From Gammaproteobacteria bacterium (GTDB taxonomy: Bacteria; Pseudomonadota; Gammaproteobacteria; Steroidobacterales; Foliamicaceae), in NCBI GenBank assembly GCA_009844425.1, contig VYBN01000033.1, forward strand, positions 1-64,000: a stretch of 64,000 nucleotides of DNA, given 5' to 3'. Shown here in pieces: positions 17,487 to 26,451 of this stretch. Position 1 is the first letter of the stretch. Every line of letters starts with the position of its first letter. The notes under the pieces are model-generated. The model searched no databases, was not told where the DNA came from, and worked only from the letters and a program-made list of their open reading frames with translations. The position numbers were made by a program, and so were the translations under genes.

Positions 17487-18002
17487 TTAACGGCGGGCGA
17501 AGGAGTTTGTCCAGACGGCCCAGGCGGTGAGGCTCAGCAGGGCCAGCAGCACCCAGCCGGGCATCGAGAGTCCCAGCAGCGACCAGTCGACTTCGGCGCA
17601 TTCGCCGGAGGCGGTGAGGGCTTCGCGGACGGCGGTGATGACGCCGAAGTTCTCGACGATGAAATCGAAGCTGGCGCCGCAGGGCGGCACGGCGCCCTCG
17701 GGCTGGTTCTGAATCCACAGGTGGCGTATCGCCACGCCACCGCCGGACAGTCCCACGGCGCTGCAGAGCACCGAGTAGGCATGGCGGAACCAGTTCGCCG
17801 GACGATGCAGGGCGGCGAGCAGGAAAGCCAGGCCCATTCCGACGACTGCAAAACGCTGCAGGATGCAAAGTGGGCAGGGCTCGTAGCCCTGGACGTGCTC
17901 GGCGAACAGCGCGTAGCCGAACAGGAGGAAGCAGGCGGCCGTGCCCAGCAGGTTCAGGGGGCGGGAGCCGGCGTTCAGCAGACTGGCGATTTGCGACTTC
18001 AT
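17487..18002 (-). CDS. dsbB: Disulfide bond formation protein B
   Basis: A 171-residue inner-membrane quinone-dependent oxidase that reoxidises DsbA. Four hydrophobic helices are visible. The first redox pair is CPLC (Cys43, Cys46) and the second is Cys108 (PPCGAS) and Cys135 (SGECAEV). The ATG at 18002 overlaps the upstream indolepyruvate oxidoreductase gene as ATGA, so this start is preferred to GTG 18023. No dsbA is in the window. Its last ~40 codons recur, degenerate, at 16497-16612. Confidence 0.92.
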   Translation of the reverse strand: MKSQIASLLNAGSRPLNLLGTAACFLLFGYALFAEHVQGYEPCPLCILQRFAVVGMGLAFLLAALHRPANWFRHAYSVLCSAVGLSGGGVAIRHLWIQNQPEGAVPPCGASFDFIVENFGVITAVREALTASGECAEVDWSLLGLSMPGWVLLALLSLTAWAVWTNSFARR

Positions 18003-19543
18003 GCGGCCGGCCGATTCTCGCACAATCGGTCCAGCGTGGCTTCGAATTTCCGGCCCTCTTCATCGGCCAGCGCCGCGTCGCGCAGCTCGCGCAGGGCACT
18101 TGCGGGATTGCTGCCGTTCCGCAGGGTCGGCAACGCCTCATCGATGGCGCGGTAGCGGCTCAAGCCACGCTCGAAGGTCTCGCCGTAGCCCTTCACCAGT
18201 TGCTGGCAGGCCGCCATCTCCACCGCAAGCTCGTAGTCCTGCGGGGCCAGCTCCACCAGCGTGGCCAGCCACTCGCGAATCCGCGCGTTCTCCTCGCGGT
18301 GCCGCAGGGAACTCAGCCGCCAGACTCGCGTGCGGGCCATCGCGCGCATCAGGAGGTATCCCCAGAAACGGTCGGTGGAGATTTTCCTGCCGCCCGTGAA
18401 GGCCTGCACGATCCGGCGGGTGAAGCCCCACCGCATCAGCGGCGCTCCCAGCCAGGCCGGCAGGCTGCCGCAGATTTCCTCCACCCGCGGACTCAGGTAG
18501 TCCACGATCCGCATGAGCCGGCCCCGGCCGGCGCCGACTTCCGCCTGCACGCGGGCAAAGCGGGCCGCGCGGGTCTTGAGGTCGGCAACCCGCGCCGTGT
18601 CCTCGTAGCTCATCCAAAGCGCCAGGCCGCGGGCTGTTTCAAGCAGCAGCGTGTATTGGCGGGCCGCGCTGTCGAGTTCCAGGATAGAGCGCAACCGGTC
18701 GAGGTAGAGGCCGGCGTAGCGGTGGTTCTGGTAGTCCACCAGGCGGTGCACGCCGATTCCCAGCAGGTCCGCGCAGGCGCCGGGAAACTCTTTCGAAACG
18801 CGTTCCATCAGCGCTTTCGCCTTCGGGTTACGGGGAACCGGCACCGGGTCGTACAGCGATGCGGAGTTCGGACTCGCCACGGGGGCATCGCCACCGGCTG
18901 CAGCCTCGGCGCGCGCCCTGCCGGCCTCGTAAGCGGCGAGGTTGCGTTCCAACGCTCTGCCGCTCGCCCGGATCGCCTGTTCGCAGGCTTCGGCGGCGAA
19001 GGGCAGGGCGCCAGCGCCCGCCAGCGCGCCCAGCACGACCGAGCTGATCACGCTGCGGTGTTCCCGGGCCAGTGCTTCCATGTCCAGCGCGACCAGGCGC
19101 TTCGCGGTGGCCCGCGCCACCTGGAGGACGGAATCGCTGTCGGCGAGTCCGTCGCCGAGAGCCGATTTCTCGCCGATGGTGAAGACGCGGTGGGTGGACG
19201 CGACAAGCGTTGTGCGGTCGCGCGTCACCAGTCCACGCTGCATGGCGCGGCCCGCTTCCATCAGTTCCGACGCGACCACCAGGTCCACGTCGCCCGGCTG
19301 CGGCATGAGCGCAAGCACCGGATCGCCGCCCGCTTCCTCCGCGGCCGCGCGCGGGAAGAATTCGAGGTAGTAGAGGGTGGCGCCGGTGCGCTGGGCAACG
19401 CCCGGCACGGAAGTCGCCTGCGCGATGAACTCGCTGGCCTCGGCCGCGTTCAGCAACCATTGGGTAAGCACGCCGCCGCCCTGGCCGCCGAGGGCGGCGA
19501 TGGCCAGCTTGAAGACTCGCGGGGACGGTTCCCCTGCTACCAC
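17999..19543 (-). CDS. Indolepyruvate oxidoreductase beta-type subunit with DUF6537 extension
   Basis: A 514-residue protein. The first ~190 residues carry the gamma-type domain of 2-oxoacid:ferredoxin oxidoreductases (KLAIAALGGQGGGVLTQWLL). The rest is a long helical extension matching the DUF6537-type region found in large IorB-like proteins. The GTG at 19543 overlaps the alpha-subunit stop, giving coupled translation. With the alpha subunit it would decarboxylate indolepyruvate or other arylpyruvates to acyl-CoA and reduce an electron carrier. The extension's role is unknown. Confidence 0.82.
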   Translation of the reverse strand: MVAGEPSPRVFKLAIAALGGQGGGVLTQWLLNAAEASEFIAQATSVPGVAQRTGATLYYLEFFPRAAAEEAGGDPVLALMPQPGDVDLVVASELMEAGRAMQRGLVTRDRTTLVASTHRVFTIGEKSALGDGLADSDSVLQVARATAKRLVALDMEALAREHRSVISSVVLGALAGAGALPFAAEACEQAIRASGRALERNLAAYEAGRARAEAAAGGDAPVASPNSASLYDPVPVPRNPKAKALMERVSKEFPGACADLLGIGVHRLVDYQNHRYAGLYLDRLRSILELDSAARQYTLLLETARGLALWMSYEDTARVADLKTRAARFARVQAEVGAGRGRLMRIVDYLSPRVEEICGSLPAWLGAPLMRWGFTRRIVQAFTGGRKISTDRFWGYLLMRAMARTRVWRLSSLRHREENARIREWLATLVELAPQDYELAVEMAACQQLVKGYGETFERGLSRYRAIDEALPTLRNGSNPASALRELRDAALADEEGRKFEATLDRLCENRPAA

Positions 19544-21663
19544 GCCAGGGCCCGCTTGCGCTGGGTACGTCTCTGCAAAAAGCCGATCAAGGCGCGCCGC
19601 AGCCCTTGCATGAATTGCTCGATTGCGCCGGGATTGTCCACCAGCTCCGCGTGGTAGAACGACGGGCAAAGGATGGCCGCGTGCGCGACCTCGCCGCATA
19701 CCCCGCAGCCTACGCAGTCATGGTCCACCGCCGCCACCGGCGCGCGCCGCAGCGGATCGGGGTTCGGTTTTACGGTCAGCGACGGGCAGCCGGAAAGGCG
19801 GATGCAGGAGTGATCGCCGGTGCAGGTTTCCGCGTCCACGCCGTAATGCTTGCGGGCAACCCGCTTGCCGGCCTTGCGCAGCCGGTCGAGCAGCGGCCGG
19901 ATGCGCCGCTGCCGATTGAGCTGGCACTCGCCCTGGGCCACTATCACCTTGGGCCCCTTCTCGCGCGTGCTCATCGCCTCGCGCAGGATCCTGAGCGTGC
20001 CCTTCATGTCGTAGGTATTGAGGCTTCGAACCCAGCGCACGCCCACGCCGCGCACGGCGTCGGCGATCGACAGGCGGGCGGTGCGGCGCGGAGCATCGGC
20101 CTCCGAGGAGGGAACCCACTGTCCGCCGGTGGCCGCGGCATAGCCGTTGTCCACGATGATGGTCACGCCGTCGTGTTCGTTGAACACCGCGTTGCCGATG
20201 CCGCTGGTCAGGCCGTTATGCCAGAATCCTCCGTCGCCCATGATCGAGACGGGACGCCGGTCTCCCCGCGAATGCAGTGCGGAGGCCGCGGCGCTGCCCA
20301 GCCCGTACCCGAGGATGCTGGCGCCCAAGTGGAAGGGCTCGAGGCTGGCGAAGGAATGGCAACCGATGTCGGCGCTCACGTGCACCGGGCCAATTTCCTT
20401 CTGCAACAGTTTGAGCGAAGAGAACAGTGGACGCTCGGGGCAGCCGGTACAGAGGCCCGACGGCCGTTCCGGCACCGCGGAAGCGAGTTGCGAGGCGGGA
20501 AGCAGCGGCTGCTCGGTGACCGGATTCAGCAGGCGGGGGCTGTGTTCTTCGACAAAGGCGCGGATTCCTTCCTTCAGCACCGCGCCGGTGTATTCGCCCG
20601 CCATGGGGAATGGGCCCTTGCCGAGCACCCGGGTTTGCAGGTCGGCGCGGCGCAGGAACTGGTGGGCGGCCTGCTCGATATGCTCGGGCTGGCCTTCCTC
20701 GACGATCAGCAGCGCGCGCTTGCCCGTCGCGAACCGCACGAATTCCTCCTCGACCAGCGGGTAGGTGGCATTGAGCACGTACAGGGGCAGCCGCGAGGCG
20801 CCGAAAGCGTCGGCCAGGCCCAGGTGTTCCAGCGCCCGGACAACACCGTTGTAAAGACCGCCCTGCAGCACGATTCCAAGATCGCTTTCCGGACCGTCGA
20901 TGAACTCGTTGAGTCTGTTTTCCCTGATGAAGCGCACCGCGGCCGGCCAGCGCTGTTCGGTCTTCTCGCGTTCCTGTTCGTAGGTGTAGGGCGGCAGGAT
21001 GATGCGCGACGGGTCGCGCTGCGGCGCCTTGAGAGCGTCCGCTGCGGTGAACGGCGGGCGGCGGTTGTCGCTGGCGACAAAGCTCCCGTGCAGGTGGCAG
21101 GCGCGGATGCGCAGCATCAGCATCACCGGCGTATTGCTGGCTTCGGACAGCTCGAAGCTCTGCTGCACCGCGGTCACGATGCTGTCCAGCCGGGGCTTGG
21201 GATCGAGCAGCCAGAGCTGCGATTTCATCGCGAAGGCGTGGGTGCGCTCCTGCATGATGCTGGAGCCCTCGCCGTAGTCCTCGCCGAGAATGATCAGCGC
21301 GCCGCCCTTGACCCCGGCTGACGCGAGATTGCCGAGCGCATCGCTGGCCACGTTGGTGCCCACGGTCGATTTCCAGGTCACCGCGCCGCGCAGGGGATAG
21401 TTGATGGAAGCCGCCAGCGTGGCGGCCGCAGTGGCCTCGCTGGCGCTGGACTCGAAGTGCACGCCAAGCTCCTTCAGGATTTCGCCGGCGTCGGCCAGCA
21501 CGTCCATCAGGTGCGAGACCGGCGCGCCCTGGTAGCCGGCCACGTAGGCCACGCCGGACTGCAGCAGCGCCTTGGTGACCGCGAGTATGCCCTCGCCGCG
21601 GAATTCTTCACCCGCGGTCAGGCGCAGCAGTTCAACTTCCTTCGCGAATGATCGTTCGGCCAC
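19537..21663 (-). CDS. iorA: Indolepyruvate ferredoxin oxidoreductase, alpha-type subunit
   Basis: A 708-residue thiamine-pyrophosphate enzyme. The N-terminal pyruvate-ferredoxin-oxidoreductase domain begins FRGEGILAVTKALLQSGVAY. CTGCPERPLF precedes the TPP domain, whose cofactor motif is GDGGFWHNGL with a downstream DNGYAAATGG. Two C-terminal Cys clusters, CTGDHSCIRLSGC and DCVGCGVCGEVAHAAILC, would hold iron-sulfur centres. It acts in oxidative degradation of aromatic amino acids via arylpyruvates. It forms an operon with the following beta-type subunit. Confidence 0.88.
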   Translation of the reverse strand: MAERSFAKEVELLRLTAGEEFRGEGILAVTKALLQSGVAYVAGYQGAPVSHLMDVLADAGEILKELGVHFESSASEATAAATLAASINYPLRGAVTWKSTVGTNVASDALGNLASAGVKGGALIILGEDYGEGSSIMQERTHAFAMKSQLWLLDPKPRLDSIVTAVQQSFELSEASNTPVMLMLRIRACHLHGSFVASDNRRPPFTAADALKAPQRDPSRIILPPYTYEQEREKTEQRWPAAVRFIRENRLNEFIDGPESDLGIVLQGGLYNGVVRALEHLGLADAFGASRLPLYVLNATYPLVEEEFVRFATGKRALLIVEEGQPEHIEQAAHQFLRRADLQTRVLGKGPFPMAGEYTGAVLKEGIRAFVEEHSPRLLNPVTEQPLLPASQLASAVPERPSGLCTGCPERPLFSSLKLLQKEIGPVHVSADIGCHSFASLEPFHLGASILGYGLGSAAASALHSRGDRRPVSIMGDGGFWHNGLTSGIGNAVFNEHDGVTIIVDNGYAAATGGQWVPSSEADAPRRTARLSIADAVRGVGVRWVRSLNTYDMKGTLRILREAMSTREKGPKVIVAQGECQLNRQRRIRPLLDRLRKAGKRVARKHYGVDAETCTGDHSCIRLSGCPSLTVKPNPDPLRRAPVAAVDHDCVGCGVCGEVAHAAILCPSFYHAELVDNPGAIEQFMQGLRRALIGFLQRRTQRKRALAW

Positions 21664-21725
21664 TTCCCACTCCCGCCCGGCGCGCGTAAGACCGCGTCAA
21701 GTGTACTATCCGGGCGCTCAGGGCC

Positions 21726-21835
21726 GGCCCGCGCTTTCCCCTTCTCTTGCGGGAGACGCATGAATCCATCCATGGAGCTTGGTTCCGCCATCCATGGCTC
21801 CAACACTCCCTCAAGAGAAGGGGAAAGCGCGGGCC
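21726..21835 (+). repeat. Dispersed hairpin element A (forward)
   Basis: Outer arms pair over 24 perfect bp starting GGCCCGCGCTTTCC, plus one mismatch and GGGAG/CTCCC. The core starts ACGCATGAA and contains hairpin 1 TCCA-TCCA-TGGA and hairpin 2 GCCA-TCCA-TGGC. It lies between valS and iorA, antisense to both. The stem could also act as a terminator after valS. Confidence 0.85.
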
Positions 21836-21855
21836 TTCGGCTGGTGCTACGGGCG

Positions 21856-24699
21856 CTACTCTTGCTGCATGGCGTCGAGCTGACGCATCTGCTCGCCCAA
21901 GCGTTCAAGGTCACGAACTAACGCGGCCCGGCGGTCATGCACGCCCTGGACGACGTCGGGCGGGGCCTTGTCCAGGAACTGCGGGTTGGCCAGCTTTTTC
22001 TCGGCCGCCTGCAGGCCCTTTTCGGCCTGGGCGAGGAGCTTGCCGAGGCGGGCGCTTTCGGCCGCCGGGTCGATCACGCCGGCCAGGGGCGTCAGAAGCC
22101 TCAGCTCGCCATGCAGTGCGGACGCGGCGGGCGGCGCCTCGGCGTCCGCTGCGAGCAGCGTGAGTTTGTCTATGCCGGCCATCGGGTAAAGGAGCTCCGA
22201 AAGCGATTCCATCCGCTCATGGTCTTTTCGGCCGCCGCCCTGGGCCAGCACTTCCAGCCGGCGGCTTGGCGGCAGGTCCAGTTCACCGCGGATCTGCCGC
22301 ATTCCCAGGACGAAACCCTGGAGCCACTCGATCTCGGCTTCGGCCTCGCGGTCCTCGGGAAAACCATCGGCTTGGGGCCAGGACGCGATCATCACGCTTT
22401 CGCCGCCGGTTCCCGCCAGAGGGGCGGCGCGCCGCCACAGCGCCTCGGTGATGAACGGCATGATCGGATGCAGCGCCCGCAGCACGGCCTCCAGCACGCG
22501 AACCAGCGTATGCCGGGCCGCGGCGGCGGCCTTGGCGTCGTCGCCGGTCAGAACGATCTTCGCCAGTTCCAGGTACCAGTCGCAATATTCGCGCCAGACG
22601 AAGTCGTACATGGCGCGGCTGGCCAGGTCGAGCCGGTAGCCGTCCAGCCCCTGGGCGGTGGCCTTGAGGGCCTTGCCCAGGCGGGAGACGATCCAGCGGT
22701 CGGCGGGCCCAGGGTGGGTGTATATCGAGGGCGGGACGCCCTCGCTCCCAGGTGTTGAGGGCGGGACGCCCTCTTTCCCGGGTGCGCCGCCCTCGCTCCC
22801 GGGCTGCTGCATGAATACGAAGCGGGCGGCGTTCCAAAGCTTGGTGCAGAAATTGCGGTAGCCGGCGGTGCGGTCGAGATCGTAGCGAATGTCCTGGCCG
22901 GTGCTGGCCATCGCGGCGAAACTGAACCGCACGGCGTCGGCGCCGAATGCCGGGATGCCTTCGGGGAACTGCTTGCGCGTCGCGCGCTCGATCTCCGGCG
23001 CCAGTTGCGGCTGCATCAGCCCGGCCGTTCGTTTCTCCACCAGGCCGTCCAGGCCCACGCCGTCGATCAGGTCCAGGGGGTCGATCACGTTGCCCTTCGA
23101 CTTGGACATCTTCTGGCCTTCGTGGTCGCGGATCAGTCCGTGCACGTAAACCTCCCTGAACGGCACGTCGCCCATGAACTTAAGGCCCATCATGATCATC
23201 CGCGCGACCCAGAAGAACAGGATGTCGAAGCCGGTCACCAGCACCGTGCCCGGATAGAAGCGCTTCAGTTCCGGCGTTTCCTCCGGCCAGCCCAGCGTCG
23301 AGAACGGCCACAGGGCCGACGAGAACCAGGTGTCGAGCACGTCCTCGTCCCTTCGCAGCGGATAGTCGTGCGGCAGCTTGTGCCGCTGGCGCGCCTCGGC
23401 TTCGTTCCGGCCGACGAAGACCTCGCCGTCCTCGCCGTACCAGGCGGGTATCCGGTGTCCCCACCAGAGCTGGCGGCTGATGCACCAGTCCTCGATATTG
23501 CGCATCCACTCGAAATAGGTGGCCGCCCAGTTTTCGGGAACGAAGCGCACCCGCCCGTCCTCGACCGCGGCGATGGCGGGTTCGGCCAGGGGCGCGGCGC
23601 GCACGTACCACTGGTCGGTCAGGAAGGGTTCCAGCACGGCCTGAGACCGGTCGCCCCGCGGAACGGCGTGGCGGTGCTCCTTGACGCCCGCCAGCGCGCC
23701 TTGCTCCTGTAGCGCCTCGACCACCGCCTTGCGGGCATCGAAGCGGTCCAGGCCGGCGAATGCCGGCGGCGCGCCGTCGTTGATACGGCCCCGGGGGGTG
23801 AGCACGTTGATCGCGGGCAGGTTGTTGCGCCGGCCGATTTCGTAGTCGGTGAAGTCGTGCGCGGGAGTGACCTTGACGCAACCGGTGCCGAACTCCGGGT
23901 CCACCGCCTCGTCCGCCACGATGGGAATTTCCCGCCCGGTGAGCGGCAGGCGCACCATCCGGCCCACGAGTTGCCGGTAACGCTCGTCTTCGGGATGCAC
24001 GGCCACGCCGGTGTCGCCCAGCATGGTCTCGGGGCGGGTCGTGTCCGCCTCCACCGCGCCATCGCCGTCCACCAGCGGGTAGCGCAGACGCCACAGATGC
24101 CCGTCCTCCTCGCTGGACACCACTTCCAGGTCGGAAAGCGCAGTCTGCAGCACGGGGTCCCAGTTCACCAGCCGCTGCCCGCGGTAGATCAGGCCCTCTT
24201 CGTGCAGGCGCACGAAAACTTCCCGGACCGCGCGGCTGCGCGCTTCGTCCAGCGTGAAGCAGTCGCGCGAGAAGTCCAGCGACGCGCCCAGCCTCCGCAG
24301 TTGGTCCCCTATACGCCCGCCGGACGACTCCTTCCAGGCCCAGACCCGCCGGACGAACTCCTCGCGCCCCAGCTCGCGGCGGTTCAGGCCCTCGGCTTCG
24401 AGCTGCCGCTCCACCACCATCTGGGTGGCGATGCCGGCGTGGTCCACGCCCGGCTGCCACAGCGCGCAGTCGCCGCGCATCCGGTGGTAGCGGGTGAGCG
24501 CGTCCATCACCGTGTCCTGGAAGGCGTGCCCCATGTGCAGGCTGCCGGTCACGTTGGGCGGCGGAATGACGATGCAGAACGGCGGACCGTCCCCGCGCGG
24601 CGCAAAGTAGCCCGCCCGCTCCCACCGCCGGTACGCCTCGCCCTCAATCTCCGTCGGCCGATACCTTTCCGCCAGCGCCCGCTCCCTCATGTCGCCCAT
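21856..24699 (-). CDS. valS: Valyl-tRNA synthetase
   Basis: A 947-residue class I synthetase that charges tRNA-Val. The HIGH motif is seen as [15 protein letters not shown], the KMSKS motif as [12 protein letters not shown], and the editing domain shows [14 protein letters not shown]-terminal coiled-coil arm ends the protein ([21 protein letters not shown]). Between the catalytic core ([12 protein letters not shown]) and the anticodon-binding domain (ADRWIVSRL) lies an unusual linker with two EGVPPS units encoded by an inserted repeat. ATG 24699 is assumed; an internal ATG three codons later is possible, and neither has a clear ribosome site. Confidence 0.95.
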   Translation of the reverse strand: MGDMRERALAERYRPTEIEGEAYRRWERAGYFAPRGDGPPFCIVIPPPNVTGSLHMGHAFQDTVMDALTRYHRMRGDCALWQPGVDHAGIATQMVVERQLEAEGLNRRELGREEFVRRVWAWKESSGGRIGDQLRRLGASLDFSRDCFTLDEARSRAVREVFVRLHEEGLIYRGQRLVNWDPVLQTALSDLEVVSSEEDGHLWRLRYPLVDGDGAVEADTTRPETMLGDTGVAVHPEDERYRQLVGRMVRLPLTGREIPIVADEAVDPEFGTGCVKVTPAHDFTDYEIGRRNNLPAINVLTPRGRINDGAPPAFAGLDRFDARKAVVEALQEQGALAGVKEHRHAVPRGDRSQAVLEPFLTDQWYVRAAPLAEPAIAAVEDGRVRFVPENWAATYFEWMRNIEDWCISRQLWWGHRIPAWYGEDGEVFVGRNEAEARQRHKLPHDYPLRRDEDVLDTWFSSALWPFSTLGWPEETPELKRFYPGTVLVTGFDILFFWVARMIMMGLKFMGDVPFREVYVHGLIRDHEGQKMSKSKGNVIDPLDLIDGVGLDGLVEKRTAGLMQPQLAPEIERATRKQFPEGIPAFGADAVRFSFAAMASTGQDIRYDLDRTAGYRNFCTKLWNAARFVFMQQPGSEGGAPGKEGVPPSTPGSEGVPPSIYTHPGPADRWIVSRLGKALKATAQGLDGYRLDLASRAMYDFVWREYCDWYLELAKIVLTGDDAKAAAAARHTLVRVLEAVLRALHPIMPFITEALWRRAAPLAGTGGESVMIASWPQADGFPEDREAEAEIEWLQGFVLGMRQIRGELDLPPSRRLEVLAQGGGRKDHERMESLSELLYPMAGIDKLTLLAADAEAPPAASALHGELRLLTPLAGVIDPAAESARLGKLLAQAEKGLQAAEKKLANPQFLDKAPPDVVQGVHDRRAALVRDLERLGEQMRQLDAMQQE
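22727..22773. repeat. Two mini-hairpins inserted in frame within valS
   Basis: Two identical 17 bp units (22727-22743 and 22757-22773), each a 7 bp stem with a TCC loop on the minus strand (GAGGGCG-TCC-CGCCCTC), lie 30 bp apart inside valS. A degenerate third unit follows to about 22800. The design matches the inner hairpin of element G, suggesting kinship with the dispersed family. They encode the linker peptide units EGVPPS. Confidence 0.7.
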
Positions 24700-24749
24700 A
24701 CCAGACTCAATGTGCGAGTGTGCGCCAGCCGATACCTTTCCGCCAGCGC
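24657..24749. repeat. 22 bp direct repeat at the 5' end of valS
   Basis: The same 22 bp occurs at 24657-24678, inside valS and encoding ALAERYR, and at 24728-24749, just upstream of valS and next to element B. The offset is 71 bp. It is a partial duplication of the valS start region, perhaps made when element B arrived or moved. The upstream copy is not part of valS. Confidence 0.7.
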
Positions 24750-24752
24750 AAG

Positions 24753-24855
24753 CCCCTCCATGCCCCCTTCTTCAGGGAGTATTGGAGGCAGGGATGCCGG
24801 AGCAAGCTCCATGGATGGATTCATGCGTCTCCCGGAAGAAGGGGGCATGGAGGGG
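24753..24855 (-). repeat. Dispersed hairpin element B (reverse)
   Basis: Outer arms start CCCCTCCATGCCCCC and pair over 21 bp, then one mismatch, then GGGAG/CTCCC. Read on the minus strand the core is ACGCATGAA, hairpin 1 TCCA-TCCA-TGGA, hairpin 2 GGCA-TCCC-TGCC. It lies between pepA and valS, in the sense orientation for both genes. Confidence 0.85.
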
Positions 24856-24876
24856 CGAGACCAAAGCGCCAGCCAG

Positions 24877-26361
24877 CTACTGACCCAGCAGGAACTCGGT
24901 AAGCAAAGGCACCGGACGCCCCGTACTGCCCTTGCTGCCTCCGGTCTTCCACGCCGTCCCGGCGATGTCCAGGTGCGCCCAGCGCGCATTCTTGACGAAT
25001 CGCGACAGGAAGCAGGCCGCGGTCGTGGCGCCGGCGAAGCGCGAACCGATGTTGGCCATGTCGGCGAAGTTGCTCTTCAGTTCGGGCATGTATTCCGGGC
25101 CCATGGGCAGCCGCCAGACCGGATCGCCGGCCTTGTCGCCTGCCGCTTGCAGCTCCTCGGCGAGGCCGTCGTTGTTCGCGAACAGGCCGCTGTAGTGGCG
25201 CCCCAGCGCCATCAGGCAGGCGCCCGTCAGCGTGGCGACGTCCACCACCCTGGACGGCTTGTAGCGCAGCGCATAGTAAAGCGCATCCGCCAGTATCAGC
25301 CGGCCTTCGGCGTCGGTATTGAGGATCTCGATGGTTTCGCCGGACATCGCCTTCACGATGTCGCCCGGCTTGGTGGCGCGGCTGCCGGGCATGTTCTCGA
25401 CTGCCGCCGCCAGGACCACCAGGTTGATCGGCAGCCTGAGTTCGATCGTGGCGTGCAGGGCGGCCATCACCGAGCCCGCCCCGCTCATGTCGAACTTCAT
25501 CTCGTCCATCGCCCGCCCGGGTTTCAGCGAAATCCCGCCGGTGTCGAAGGTCACGCCCTTGCCGACCAGCGCGACGGGGGGCGAGTCGTCCGACGCGCCC
25601 TTGTAATGGAGCACGATCAGCCGGGGCTTCAACTCGCTGCCTTCGCAAACCGACAGCAGCGAGTTCATCCCCAGTTCCTTCATTTCGTCTTCCTGGAGTA
25701 TCTCGGCGGTGACGCGGGTGCTGCGGCGCGCCAGCTTGCGCGCTTCCGATTCCAGGTAGGCCGGAGTGCATACGTTTGCCGGCAGGTTGCCCAGTTCCCG
25801 CGCATAGTTGCGTGCCCGTCCGATGGCGCGGCCCTGCCTCAAGCCCAATTTCGCCTGCGCCTCTTCCGCCTCACCATCGATCGCGACGGTGAGCCGGCGG
25901 TCCTTCGGCCGGGTGTCCTTCACCCTCTTGCGGGTCGTCGTGTAGCGATAGGAGGCATAAAGCCATTGCTCGGCGAAGCTTCGCGCCTTGCGCGCCGCAT
26001 CCATGCCCGGCACGTCTTCCAGTCCCATCAGGCTTACCGCCGTCGTTGCGTTTGACCGCTCGGCCCTCTTGACGGCGGCCCCCACGGCCTTGCGCCAGCC
26101 GGCGGCGTCCAGCTTGTCCTTGTTGCCGAGGCCGGCGAGCAGCAGATGGCTCACGCCCAGGCGGCCCGTATGGGTAAGCAGCAGCGTTTCTCCGGACTTC
26201 CCGCGAATGTCCCCCGAAGCCATGGCGCCGGCGATCAGATTGCGCAGACCCGCACTCAGACCGGCGGTGGCGTTGGCCGGCTTTCCGTCCTGATAGACCG
26301 GGGCGATCGCCAGGTCAGCTTGTAAACTGTTCAAATTCTGCGTGGTGATATCGAATTGCAT
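24877..26361 (-). CDS. pepA: Leucyl aminopeptidase (M17, PepA)
   Basis: A 494-residue dizinc aminopeptidase that removes N-terminal residues from peptides. The M17 signature NTDAEGRL is present, and metal-site segments include VGKGVTFDTGGISLKP and MKFDMSGAGSV. PepA can also bind DNA in some bacteria. The ATG at 26361 has an AAGAGGCG ribosome site about 7 nt upstream, so it is preferred over 26388. It is divergent from lptF, as in many gammaproteobacteria. Confidence 0.93.
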   Translation of the reverse strand: MQFDITTQNLNSLQADLAIAPVYQDGKPANATAGLSAGLRNLIAGAMASGDIRGKSGETLLLTHTGRLGVSHLLLAGLGNKDKLDAAGWRKAVGAAVKRAERSNATTAVSLMGLEDVPGMDAARKARSFAEQWLYASYRYTTTRKRVKDTRPKDRRLTVAIDGEAEEAQAKLGLRQGRAIGRARNYARELGNLPANVCTPAYLESEARKLARRSTRVTAEILQEDEMKELGMNSLLSVCEGSELKPRLIVLHYKGASDDSPPVALVGKGVTFDTGGISLKPGRAMDEMKFDMSGAGSVMAALHATIELRLPINLVVLAAAVENMPGSRATKPGDIVKAMSGETIEILNTDAEGRLILADALYYALRYKPSRVVDVATLTGACLMALGRHYSGLFANNDGLAEELQAAGDKAGDPVWRLPMGPEYMPELKSNFADMANIGSRFAGATTAACFLSRFVKNARWAHLDIAGTAWKTGGSKGSTGRPVPLLTEFLLGQ

Positions 26362-26451
26362 GTGGTCGCCTCTTGAAAAACCGCCCAACGGTGCTGCTTT
26401 AAGGGAATCGGCGCAGGCCGTAACGGTGGCTCATTCTATTGCCTTTGAGGA

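Noticed and set aside
24760-24850. Short open frames reading MDGFMRLPE-like peptides through the hairpin cores
   Set aside because: They recur only because the core is repeated, run in either orientation, have no ribosome sites, and the conservation fits base pairing better than coding.
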